DNA from: Ceratotherium simum simum
Taxonomy: Eukaryota; Chordata; Mammalia; Perissodactyla; Rhinocerotidae
Length of the DNA: 64,000 nt
NCBI RefSeq assembly: GCF_000283155.1
Contig: NW_004454163.1
Location: 28,159,395 to 28,223,394, forward strand
Direction: 5' to 3'
In this document: piece after piece, positions 55,561 to 64,000 of the stretch
Position numbering within the stretch: position 1 is the first letter of the stretch
How the letters are laid out: every line of letters begins with the position of its first letter
Made by a program: the position numbers and the translations under genes
Notes under the pieces: generated by a model
Told to the model about the DNA's origin: nothing
Seen by the model: only the letters and a program-made list of their open reading frames with translations
Database searches by the model: none

Positions 55561-56224
55561 ACAAATGGAAACCAAAATGCCCAGCTATAAATAGAAGGTA
55601 AAGTTAACACAGTGGTATAAAATTGTAGCCAGATAATGATGGCCACAGGGAGCTTTGGAGACTTGCCACCTTGTTCGCAAAGGCGACAGTTCTGGAAAGC
55701 GAACCACCTTCTCACTGGGTGAACATTCTTGAATGCAGAACCAGCAGGGAGAACAACTTGGGGATTTCTAAGGCTCCTTTCAATTATGACATTCTGGAGT
55801 TCTAAAATCAGACATCATCACTTAGGTCAAGTTAACAAGAAAATACTGGGGGCTAAGATGTTATGTAGAAGCATCAAAGCACAGAAATGGACACCCCCAC
55901 AGATGCGTGAAGGACAGAGAACAGAGGTCATTTAGTTCATCCAATCTTAATACCAATTTCACTTGATGCGGTAAGTTCCTGAAAAGATGGCCTATGTAGA
56001 AATTATTTTTGTAAATAAAGTTCCACCATGAAGTGCTACCTTATTTAAAGAATTCCACAGTAAGCCCTGGGGTAAATTAGGCCATTTTTCAGCTCATCCA
56101 TTTCCAAAGTTCCAGCTTTCCTTGAAGTAAAATGCCCCACAATAGCATTTTTTCAGGACCTCGATGAGGGTAGAGAAGAAGGCTGATAGAGACTACTTCC
56201 GGGAGCAGGATGAGGAGAAGGATA
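55561..56224. other. Unassigned sequence
   Basis: No repeat could be named. 'aaggctcctttcaattatgacattctggagttctaa' (55779-55805) has the ring of a MIR-related or other SINE tail but is too short. Confidence 0.4.
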
Positions 56225-56304
56225 TAACAATTATGATAGCAACAACTAACATTTATTGACCCTATACTATAATCTTGGCACTCAAACACTTTAATATGGA
56301 AAAC
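56225..56304 (-). repeat. Outer MIR, left part (antisense, split by a second MIR)
   Basis: The segment 'aacaactaacatttattgaccctatactataatcttggcactcaaacactttaatatgg' is the antisense MIR 3' end up to the '..ctttacatgtattaa' position. It stops there and continues at 56549. Confidence 0.75.
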
Positions 56305-56548
56305 ACTTCAATAGCATTTATTCTCTGCCAGGCACTGTTCTAAGAATTTTACATGTATTAACTCATTGAACTCACACAACAATGAGGTAGGTATCATTAT
56401 CATCCTCGTTTACAGAAGAGGCAACTGAGGCATAGAGACGCTAAGCACCTCGTCCAAGGTCACGCAGGGAATAAGTGGTGGAGGATTGTCCCTTGGGCCA
56501 TCTGACTCTAGAATCCATGCTTTTACTTGCTGTGCTACGCCATCTCCA
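56305..56548 (-). repeat. Inner MIR SINE, antisense, near full length
   Basis: The segment 'aatagcatttattctctgccaggcactgttctaagaattttacatgtattaactcattgaa', 'caatgaggtaggtatcattatcatcctcgtttacagaagaggcaactgaggcatagagacgctaagcacctcgtccaaggtcacgcagggaataagtgg', 'catgcttttacttgctgtgctacgcc' is a complete antisense MIR. Confidence 0.93.
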
Positions 56549-56695
56549 CATGAATCAACTCATTAAATCCTCAAAAGAACCCTACGAGGTTAAGTACAGT
56601 CAAAACCCCCATTCTGTAGATGGAACATTAAGGCCTGGAGGGGTCAAGGGCTGGGGTTTGCACTTTACTAGTCCTGAACCTGCACTCTTACTCAC
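56549..56695 (-). repeat. Outer MIR, right part (continuation)
   Basis: The segment 'gaatcaactcattaaatcctcaaaagaaccctacgaggttaagtacag', 'cattctgtagatggaacattaaggcctggaggggtcaagggctgg', 'cctgcactcttactcacc' begins at the MIR position where 56225-56304 ended and runs to the head. Together they make one MIR interrupted by another. Confidence 0.75.
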
Positions 56696-57178
56696 CATGC
56701 ACTTCTACCTCTCTGCATGCCTCCCAAATTCGTCCATGGTCTTGGAAACACCTGTACAACCTGTTCCTAGCTAGAGATCAACCCCCTTATCACTTTTCTT
56801 TTGAATAATCCTCATTTCAGAGAAGCACAAAACAGGCAGATTCCATCATTTATTAGTTCAACAATTCGTGGGTGTTCTGGGTCAAGACCCCAAATTTCAG
56901 TCCATTCCTTTTCATTCTGATAAGTTTCCTAGAATGACACACACACCAAAACAAATTCGTCGCTACTCCGAGTATAGTTATATGTAACAAATCTCAATTT
57001 GAAATGTCAAGAATTGGGGGGGGGAGTTTAAATTTGTTTGAAGTGGTCTAAATTTTTACGAAAGAATAAGAAATACAAAATCAGTTACTAAAAGAGCTAT
57101 TTTAACTGAGTTATTTTGACAAAGCAGTATTTCCTTAGCTTATATAGCATTACAGCCCATTCTCCTGTTGTCCTTCAG
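56696..57178. other. Unassigned sequence
   Basis: No repeat or exon was recognised. Confidence 0.45.
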
Positions 57179-57242
57179 CACTGCAGTGGGTAGCACTGGG
57201 TCCCCCAAAAAGATATGTTCAAGTCTTCAGCCCCAGCACCTG
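57179..57242 (+). mobile_element. MLT1 LTR 5' end fragment (probable)
   Basis: The segment 'gtgggtagcactgggtcccccaaaaagatatgttcaagtcttcagccccagcacctg' matches the MLT1 start (..ttgaattgtgtcccccaaaaagatatgttgaagtcctaacccccagtacct). It is cut off by the L1 that follows. Confidence 0.6.
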
Positions 57243-57955
57243 GGAATTTCAGGTGTACATCACTGTACTTCTACGTCTGCATACATTACATCATGTTCAC
57301 CACCCAAAGACCAATTACAATCTATCACCACACACATGTGCCTAATCACTCCTTTCACCCTCCTCCCTATCCCCTCCCCCCCCCCCCCGCCCCCGGCAAC
57401 CACCAATCTAATCCCTGTGTGTTTGCTGTTGTTTTTATCTTCTACTTATGAGTGACACCATAAGGCACCTGACCTTCTCCCTCTGACTCACCTTACCTAA
57501 CACAATACCCTCCGAGTCCATCCACGCAGTCACAAATGGCTGGGTTTCATCTTTTCTTATGGCTGAGTAGTATTCCATTGTGTATACACACCACATCTTC
57601 CCTATCATTCATCCCTCCGTAGGCACTTAGGTCCCCTCCATATCCCAGCCACCGGGAACAATGCTGCAATGAGCACAGGAGTGCATGTATCCTTACGCAT
57701 TTGTGTTTTCATGTTCTTTGGACAAACACTCAGCAGTGGAACAGCTGGAGCGCATGGTAACTCCACTCCCAAGTCTCTGAGGTAACTCCACACTGTCCTC
57801 CATGGTGGCTGCACCAGTCCACATCTCCACCAGCAGTGCACGAGAGCTCCCTTCTCTCCACACTCTCTCCAACACCCGTTGTTTCCTGTGCTGTCAATTA
57901 CAGCCACTCCAACGGGCGTGAGGCGATATCCCACTGCAGCTTTGATCTGCAGGGG
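57243..57955 (-). repeat. L1 3' end, antisense, 5'-truncated
   Basis: Antisense L1: 'tcaggtgtacatcactgtacttctacg', 'tcaccacccaaagaccaattacaatctatcacc', a C13 run (57376-57388), 'ggcaaccaccaatctaatccctgtgtg', 'ttatggctgagtagtattccattgtgtat', 'gggaacaatgctgcaatgagcacaggagtgc', 'ttctttggacaaacactcagcagtgg', 'ccaccagcagtgcacgagagctccc'. Only moderately diverged. The 109-codon minus frame at 57605-57934 is decayed ORF2 C-terminus. Confidence 0.93.
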
Positions 57956-58144
57956 ATAATGTTCTCAATTAATAAATATTGCACAAGGATCAACTAAGTA
58001 GAAGCCGCTATTTTTCATTTGAAAAGGAGAGAAGCAATAAGACAGAACAAAGTGCTTTTTCCTTTATTGGCTTCCCTCAGAATAAAATAGTATTTTTCCT
58101 AATTATTTTTTTCTTCCAGTCCCAATTCCCCTACCCCCAAGTGA
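57956..58144. other. Short unassigned AT-rich gap
   Basis: No feature was recognised. Confidence 0.45.
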
Positions 58145-58435
58145 CATGAGGTGATGGAAAATCAATCTTCAGGCTCTTCAAACTTAAATACACACAGTAT
58201 CAGAGAAGACAGCTCTTTATCTGAGCGTGGCAACAGTCCACTCTGTGCTCCAGGCCTACGATGTTGTCGCGAACGACGCTGGATGGTGCGTGAGATACTT
58301 TGTACTTCTGTCACCACCACAACGTCCACCAGCTTGTGGAAGAGACGGTGGTCATCAGACCTGATGGGCTGGAGTATGTTCCGAAACCTAATGGACAAAG
58401 CTGTGTGCCCACTCTGCTCCGAGACCTAATCTAAC
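58145..58435 (+). other. Unassigned block open in more than one frame
   Basis: A 92-codon frame (58151-58429) and a second plus frame give protein-like strings (the second contains HQLVEETVVIRPDGLEYV, no start, one stop upstream). A 78-codon minus frame also crosses the block. CpG density is higher than around it. I know no family that matches. It may be a decayed processed pseudogene, part of an unrecognised repeat, or chance. Confidence 0.25.
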
Positions 58436-58489
58436 CCAAGACAACCAGCAGCCCATTGGGAAGGGCTCCTTCACTAAAGCCTGGTCTTC

Positions 58490-59412
58490 ACCCCTGACCA
58501 CCTGCCCTGCATGTCCAAGTGCCTCCTCATCTCTCTATTTCGATGTCCAGCAGGCCTCCCTCCCAAGTGCAACATGGCCCAAGCTGAACTGCTCATCTTC
58601 TCTCCAAACGTGCTTTTCTCAGTTGTCCCGTCCTCCTAGTTACAGACCAAAAACTTCAGAGCCACCCTTGACTTCTCTTCTCAACCCAAATGACAATCCA
58701 TTAGCAAATCCTAATGGCTCTACCTTCAAAACACACTAAACACCCCACTACTTTTCACCTCTGCCGTCGGTACCTCCACGGGCCCACCCACCACCAACTC
58801 TCACCCACATTACTGCAACAGCCTCCTATGGGATGTCCTGTTTACACCCTTGTCCCCTGCAGTCAATTCCTAACCAGCAGCCGGAGCGATCTGAGACACA
58901 AACCAGATCCCAACACTTCTCTGTTCAAAATTCGCCAATGACTCCCTTGTCTCTCACAGTCTGAGGGCCCTACCGTGGTCCAGGTGGCCCTCTGACCTCG
59001 TGTACTCTCACCTGCTAACGACACTCAGACTCAGGCCTCCTCCCTGCTATCAGTTTAAGGCCTTTGCACTGACAGTTTCTTCTCCCCAGAATAATCTTCC
59101 CCCAGAAATCATGTAACTGGTTCTCTAATCTCTTTCTGGTCATCTTCTCGATGAGACCTGCTCTGACCACACTATCACTGCAGCCCCCTCACCCACTCCT
59201 GACCCTGTTCTAGTTGGTTTTCATCTCATTTACAGCTTCCCAACATACAGTATGTTTTATGTGCTTATTGTTTATTGTCTGTCTCTCCCTCTCCCTTTAG
59301 CAAGTAAATCCTACAACCATCGGAATTTTTGTCCATTTTGCTCATGAATATATTCCCAGAGACTAGAACACTATATGGCACAGAGTACAATCTGCCTGAT
59401 TACTGGTTGAGT
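58490..59412 (+). repeat. L2 LINE C-terminal ORF2 and 3' end, sense, long
   Basis: L2 order: 'tcgatgtccagcaggcctccctcccaagtgcaacatggcccaagctgaactgctcatcttct', 'cagagccacccttgacttctcttctca', 'ttactgcaacagcctcctatgg', 'ctaaccagcagccggagcgatctgagacacaaaccagatcc', 'cccttgtctctcacagtctgagggccctaccgtggtccaggtggccctctgacctc', 'ctatcagtttaaggcctttgcactgacagtttcttctcccc', 'tttctggtcatcttctcgatgagacctgctctgacc', 'gtctgtctctccctctccctttagcaagtaaatcc', 'gactagaacactatatggcacagagtac'. One of the longest L2 copies in the window. Confidence 0.92.
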
Positions 59413-60243
59413 GAGGAGGGAGGGGCAAGGAACAGGAGTTGTACCCCCTTCAGAACACTTTCTGGCAAGAAGTCACTTGCTTTTGCTACCTGAGAAGTCA
59501 GAGACAGAAAGCAGTGCAGTGTCTCGGAGTTGTCCCAGGGAGCCTGAGCTGGGAGACTACTTCCTAAGGAGAAAACTGGGGGTTCTCCAGCACACACATG
59601 CACATGTAACCTGGTGGTTCTGAACAGCTTGGCAAGGAGTTGGGGGGCAACGCCTACAGGTAGGGGGAGAGGGAAGGCCAGGAGAGGCAGGCAAAAGGGG
59701 TCAGGCCTATAAAAGATGTGGGTGGGCTGAGTCCTCAGGCCCTCCCAAACTTCACCCTGGTCCTCTCCCTGCCCAATCATTAACAAGGCACTGGGGCAAA
59801 GGACAGGCTGTATGTCTGCAGGGAGGAAAAAGAAAAAAATGAATCAAAATTCTAGAAACGGAGACTACTTTCTATTTTGCAATACTGCTCATGGAACTCA
59901 CTCCACTTGCCCTCCGAGACGCCTCTGCACGAGGAAACAGAAGTTCTCCAGGCCCCTGGGGACCTGCAAGCCAGCCACCATGTGCAGCAAAGTGTGACAG
60001 CGAGACTCTAGCCTCTGCCTCTTGCTCGTGCTGCATTAGGCTCCCCGAGATAAAGGAGGCAGCCTGCCAAAAGCTGCTGGCAGCAGGAAGACATTTATTT
60101 ACTCAAGTGTATTATCTGAAACCCTTTTGGGAGAAAAATCATTTACTCTTTCTTCATCAACAGCTCTTTTTAAAGCACATTTGTGCCGCGATCACCGTCA
60201 ACGTGAAATGCGTCTGGTCTTCACTTTCTTGTTAAGGCTGCTG
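59413..60243. other. Unassigned, moderately GC-rich sequence
   Basis: Overlapping frames of 128 codons (59400-59786, minus) and 114 codons (59891-60235, plus) lie here without recognisable domains. No repeat or splice-bounded exon was identified. Confidence 0.4.
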
Positions 60244-60795
60244 AAGAGACGGCAGCTTGCTCCAGTTATGTATTGTTGGGTAACAGATGACCCAAACCTA
60301 GTGGCTTAAAGCTACCACTTTATGGTATCTGACACTTTGGTGGGTCAGGAATTCAGGCAGGGCTCAGCTAGGTGGTTCTTCTGCTCCATGTGGCATCAAA
60401 GGTTCCACGGTGTCACTCTGCTGGAGGATGCGCTAGGCTGGATGGTCTGAGCCAGCTTCACTGTCACATCTGGTACTTTAGCAGGGATGACTGGAAGGCT
60501 GGGCTCAGCTAGGACTGTCAAGCAGAACACTTACATGTGGCCTCTCCAGCACGGTGGCCTCATGTTGAACATCTTATGTGGTAGATTTAGACTCCAAGAT
60601 CAAGTGTTCCAGTGAACAAGGCTGCATGGTCTTTTGTGACCTCTCCTAGGACGTCTCATAGCATCATTTCTATATTCCATTGGCTGATGTAATCACAAAC
60701 CTGTCCAGACTCAAGGGGAGGGAACACACACCCCACTTCTCAACGGAAGGAATTTCGAAGTATTTGAGGCTAAGTTTTAAAACCACCACACAGTT
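60244..60795 (-). mobile_element. MLT1-type LTR (MLT1C/D-like), antisense
   Basis: Antisense landmarks: 'ccagttatgtattgttgggtaacagatgacccaaacctagtggcttaaagc', 'gggtcaggaattcaggcagggctcagctaggtggttcttctgc', 'acatgtggcctctccagca', 'catggtcttttgtgacctctcctaggacgtctcatagc', 'ttccattggctgatgtaatcacaa', 'cagactcaaggggagggaacacacaccccacttctcaacggaaggaat', 'gtatttgaggctaagttttaaaaccacca'. It is near full length and without coding sequence. Confidence 0.85.
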
Positions 60796-61029
60796 GCTCC
60801 TGAATTCACCCACACAATGTATCCTTGATTTTCTACCCTTCCTCCAGGTACCCAGTGGCCTTGTGCTGCTCACTGGCCTCCCTTCCCACCTATTCCTCAA
60901 TCATCCAGCCAATAATAATTAAGCACATATTAGACAGCTAGCAATGTACAAAAGCTGGCAAGTAGCAAATGACATGCTGCCTGTAATGGGCTAACAAATA
61001 CAATGGCCAACATCACAGACATCTGTATT
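60796..61029. other. Short unassigned gap
   Basis: No confident feature was found. Confidence 0.45.
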
Positions 61030-61440
61030 TTTTGTCTGTCTAGCATCCAATCCTCCTCCTTTTGGAAGTCGTACTTCCATCTTCCTTTGGGGAATGATCC
61101 CCCCTTCCATCTTTCAGTTCACGTGATTGGGGTGAGCACATGACCAAGATCTGGCCAACCAGAATTCAACTTCTTCCTGTCAATGGATAGGGTGCAAAAA
61201 ATAAAAAGGCACTTATGCAATGAGCCTCTAACACTAGACATGAAAGGCCATTGGGATAAGGACCTTTGAGCAGTAGAGTCCAGATCAGCTGCCTTCATAT
61301 CACACCATGCAGCCTTCAGCCTACTGTACTATGTGTAATGGCAGCGCAGTTCTAGTCACAGTGCTGCAACTCACTCCAAAGCGCCCACCTACCTCTGCGC
61401 CTCTTGATTGAAAGAACCTGGGGGAAAGAGCATGGCCACT
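61030..61440. mobile_element. LTR-like repeat (tentative)
   Basis: The segment 'cttcctttggggaatgatccccccttccatctttcagttcacgtgattggggtgagcacatgaccaagatctggccaaccagaattcaac' contains the words shared with the element at 32295 (GATTGG..GGGTGAGCACATGACC..TGGCCAA). Ends are not clear. Confidence 0.4.
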
Positions 61441-63004
61441 GAATAGCCGACAGTTGCCACCTTTTCCCACTAGGTGGCACCCCTGCATCAAGGAGGCAGA
61501 AATCTGGGGTTTAACAAGTAAACTGACTAGAATTAAGACCCTTAAAATTAAGTAGTGGTGGTCTGGATGGGAATCTTAGAGTGAGAAGATAATAGGATAC
61601 GTGAGACAGCGAAAAATTTGAGATAGCCACCACTTATTTAGTACCCACCCTTTATTCAGCACTGGACTGCCATATTTTGTGCTATGGCTTCAAGTAAAAT
61701 CTGACACGGACGTCCATAAGAACTTAAAAATCTCGACGTGAAGCCAAGACCAGCCTACGAAAGCTTTAAGGTCCAATACAAGAGAATAAATAACTAAGCA
61801 CTGAATTTTGTGCCACAGGCTAAAAGGGCAGTGGGAATCTCCATAGACCCTGTGTTAGAAGAGACACTCCAAGCTATAAGGTTACACAAAGACATCGGGG
61901 TCACAAGAGAAATAACCGAGGGCTGGGGAGGCAGGGAACGGCCCGTGATTGACATAGGTTCTGGCTGCTACTTGACAACTGGGAATGATTTTACCAAGCA
62001 GAGAGGAATGGGGTGAACCAAAGAGAAGATTGCAAGGGAAAAGTCAGGCATCCATTCTTGAGGCCATGTGATTTTTCTGGAATGGGCTGTAAGCATTCTG
62101 GCTTTAAGCATTTCAGCATTAAGAAGGGATGATCCAAACAGCCTCCTCCTTCCCTAAGCACATCTCTCAATTTGTACCTCAGGAGCTCACAGGGAGAATT
62201 TCTCATAAAATCTCGTATATGACAGAAATAACCTATAGTGATGGAGGTAAACAGCAGATTCAAAGCAGAAAAGCACTCTACAAGTATTTATGTTGTTATT
62301 AATAATAAAAATTACTTTGTATAAGAAAGACTAAAACTTCCTTACTCCCTTGTTAGGCTAATGACCAATTAGCTGGAAATAACTACAGTGGAACTTCCCA
62401 TCCTTTGCTCTCACATTTCCTCTCTGGATCCAATTTTCCCTCTAGGATCACTGCCCTGAGAATCACTGCAGATCATTTTTCCAAAGATACATTAATTTTC
62501 TCTAGTCTAAATTCGGGCATATTCTCTTGTTTCATTATTTATTGCCTACAGCATTAGTTTTTCCTCTTGCTATTGAGCTCCTGTCACCCGTGAGAATGGA
62601 ACACTTCTTTTCTTTAGCATCATCTGTACATTTCATTAAACAGGGTTTCCAGGCTCCTCTGGATCCCTGATGTCATTATTGAAGGACGCTCAGCCAGCAA
62701 TAGCCCTTGAGGCAAAACATTGAGAACACTGTCTAAATTGTTAAGAGGTTATGTAGCCAGGAAAATGAAGGGCAGCGAACCTATCCAAAGACAAACTGCT
62801 TCTTCCTGTATTAACTGCACGTGCACATACACACTCTTATATAATTTAGATTTTTTTGAGAAAATCATTTTATGCATAAAATTTTATAGTGAAATATTCA
62901 TTTCTTTTATGGTATCAACATTCCACTTGACATGGGACCCAAATATAAATGATAAATTTTATAATTACACAAACACCAAAACAAAGGGTCGTATCTTGAC
63001 TTAA
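61441..63004. other. Unassigned, mostly unique sequence
   Basis: About 1.5 kb without a recognised repeat or exon. From 62270 on it is AT-rich. Frames up to 94 codons carry no domain. Confidence 0.45.
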
Positions 63005-64000
63005 AGGAAAACATTAATCAAGTTGTGGATGAATATCCGTGACCTCAAGGGAGACATGGCCAATATGGGAAATAAAACACGCCTGGCAGATGTGTCTGCA
63101 AAACTGTAAGAACTGCAGTAAATGTATGAAAAAGAAATGAAGGACTTGTTGATAATTTGGGTCTCAATAGCCTGAACATACTAGGGACCTGAACCCAACT
63201 GGGAAGTAAAATCGAGAACAAACTCGATATGCTCAACTAAAACTGAAGTCAAATACAATCATTTTGCAAAATGGTAAGAGGACCCTCAAAGGACTACATT
63301 CTCAGTGAAATAAGTTAGGAAAACCCTGCTGACCAGCAAGGGAAAGCAACAGGGAAACTTGTCTGTTTTGGCCTCAGCTCAGGTAGAAAGAAAAGGGTTC
63401 CCTGTGAATCTGTAATCATAGATTTGTGTTCACACAGCTTCCGGGTTTGCCTTATCCTAACTGCATGATCTGGCATCCCCGAGGCTGCAAAATTAACTGA
63501 AAGTGGTCCCAATTCGAGGGCACTTCAGGGTACCCGGCAGAAGCAAACCTAAGTCTCACTGGAGAAGCACACCCTCACGCCAGGTCTTTAAGGATGCCCA
63601 CAGATTATGATGGATAAACAGGAGTTCACAGTAAAAAACTGCAAAACACTGAGGAAGCAAAAATCCTTGAGCTAGAGCCAGCAAAAACCAAAAAACATCA
63701 AAATAAAGAATTAGAACACCCAAGGATATCAATCTGAATCTCCAAATGATAATATAAAATAACCAAATTAAAAATGTCATTTATTTAAAGAAATAATAGG
63801 AACTACAACATGAGCAAGAAACAAAAGATGTAAATGATCAGGGAGATTTGAACAAGAATCAAATACAATTTCTAAATATGCAAAATATATAATTACTAAT
63901 ATTTAAGATTCAGAAATAAGCTAAATAGGTTAGACACAGATGAAGATTGAATTAGTTATGAGGAAACATCCCAGTATACAGCACAGAAATGGAAAAATGG
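63005..64000 (+). repeat. Old L1 5' UTR to ORF1 region, sense, runs off window
   Basis: Sense L1 5' landmarks typical of L1MD/L1ME-age elements: 'gacctcaagggagacatggccaatatggg', 'aatgaaggacttgttgataatttgggtctcaatagcctgaacatactagggacctgaaccc', 'ctcagtgaaataagttaggaaaaccctgctgaccagcaagggaaagcaacagg', 'ctcaggtagaaagaaaagggttccctgtgaatctg', 'agcaaacctaagtctcactggagaagcacaccctcacgcc', 'acatgagcaagaaacaaaag', 'aggttagacacagatgaaga'. The 3' remainder should lie to the right of the window. Confidence 0.8.

Noticed and set aside
59400..59786. A 128-codon minus-strand frame as a coding exon.
   Set aside because: It lies partly in the tail of an L2 element, no known domain is visible, and composition is that of local GC-rich DNA.
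1..64000. CRISPR arrays, operons, riboswitches, prophage or any prokaryotic system.
   Set aside because: The sequence is a mammalian chromosome. Repeats are dispersed SINE/LINE/LTR elements and no regularly spaced direct repeats were seen.

Overview
The window is mammalian nuclear DNA, and I found no protein-coding gene, exon or functional RNA gene that I can defend. The diagnostic signal is eight SINEs of the equine repetitive element (ERE) type. Each has a tRNA-like head that begins GGCCGGCCC(T/C)GTGGCTT and carries a Pol III B box (GGTTCGGATCC or a diverged form). Five have an ERE1 body; the other three also carry, or in two cases carry instead, the GAGGAAGAT..GAGCTAACATC module. Such SINEs are characteristic of odd-toed ungulates, so the source is most likely a horse, ass, zebra or another perissodactyl. 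The rest is the usual eutherian background of L1, L2, MIR, MLT/MST-type LTRs, hAT-Charlie and Tigger remnants, plus long unique stretches. It looks like an intron or an intergenic region.

Layout. 1-5 kb: a purine microsatellite, L2 and L1 fossils, and an MLT/MST LTR. 5-10 kb: MIR, L2, a Charlie fragment, a conserved-looking AT-rich block (about 8.34-9.06 kb), and an LTR-like element. 10-20 kb: an MLT1 LTR split by an ERE with target-site duplication, an L1 3' end, MER5A, ERE1 and L2. 20-29 kb: the L1-rich core, with two old sense-strand L1 copies, further L1 3' ends, and an antisense L1 sitting inside a MIR. 29-36 kb: the youngest-looking ERE1, paired MIRs, LTR-like elements, a conserved-looking block (about 34.13-34.76 kb), and an ERE1 landed in the tail of another ERE. 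36-50 kb: MIR, L1 and L2 fossils, an L2 split by an ERE, a perfect 2 x 40 bp tandem duplication, a Z-DNA-type palindrome and another ERE1. 50-64 kb: MIR and MER5A, a Tigger MITE, a MIR inside a MIR, L1, a long L2, an MLT1 LTR, and the 5' end of an old L1 running off the right edge.

There is no operon, pathway or new coding system here. What is informative is the layering of insertions, which gives a relative chronology (MIR and L2 first, then L1, MLT and Charlie, then ERE), a few structural oddities, and some repeat-free blocks that deserve a conservation test. Repeat boundaries are read by eye against remembered family consensuses. They are good to roughly 10-30 bp unless a target-site duplication fixes them. 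Strand for a repeat is the sense strand of that repeat. No alignment, repeat-masking or conservation search was run.
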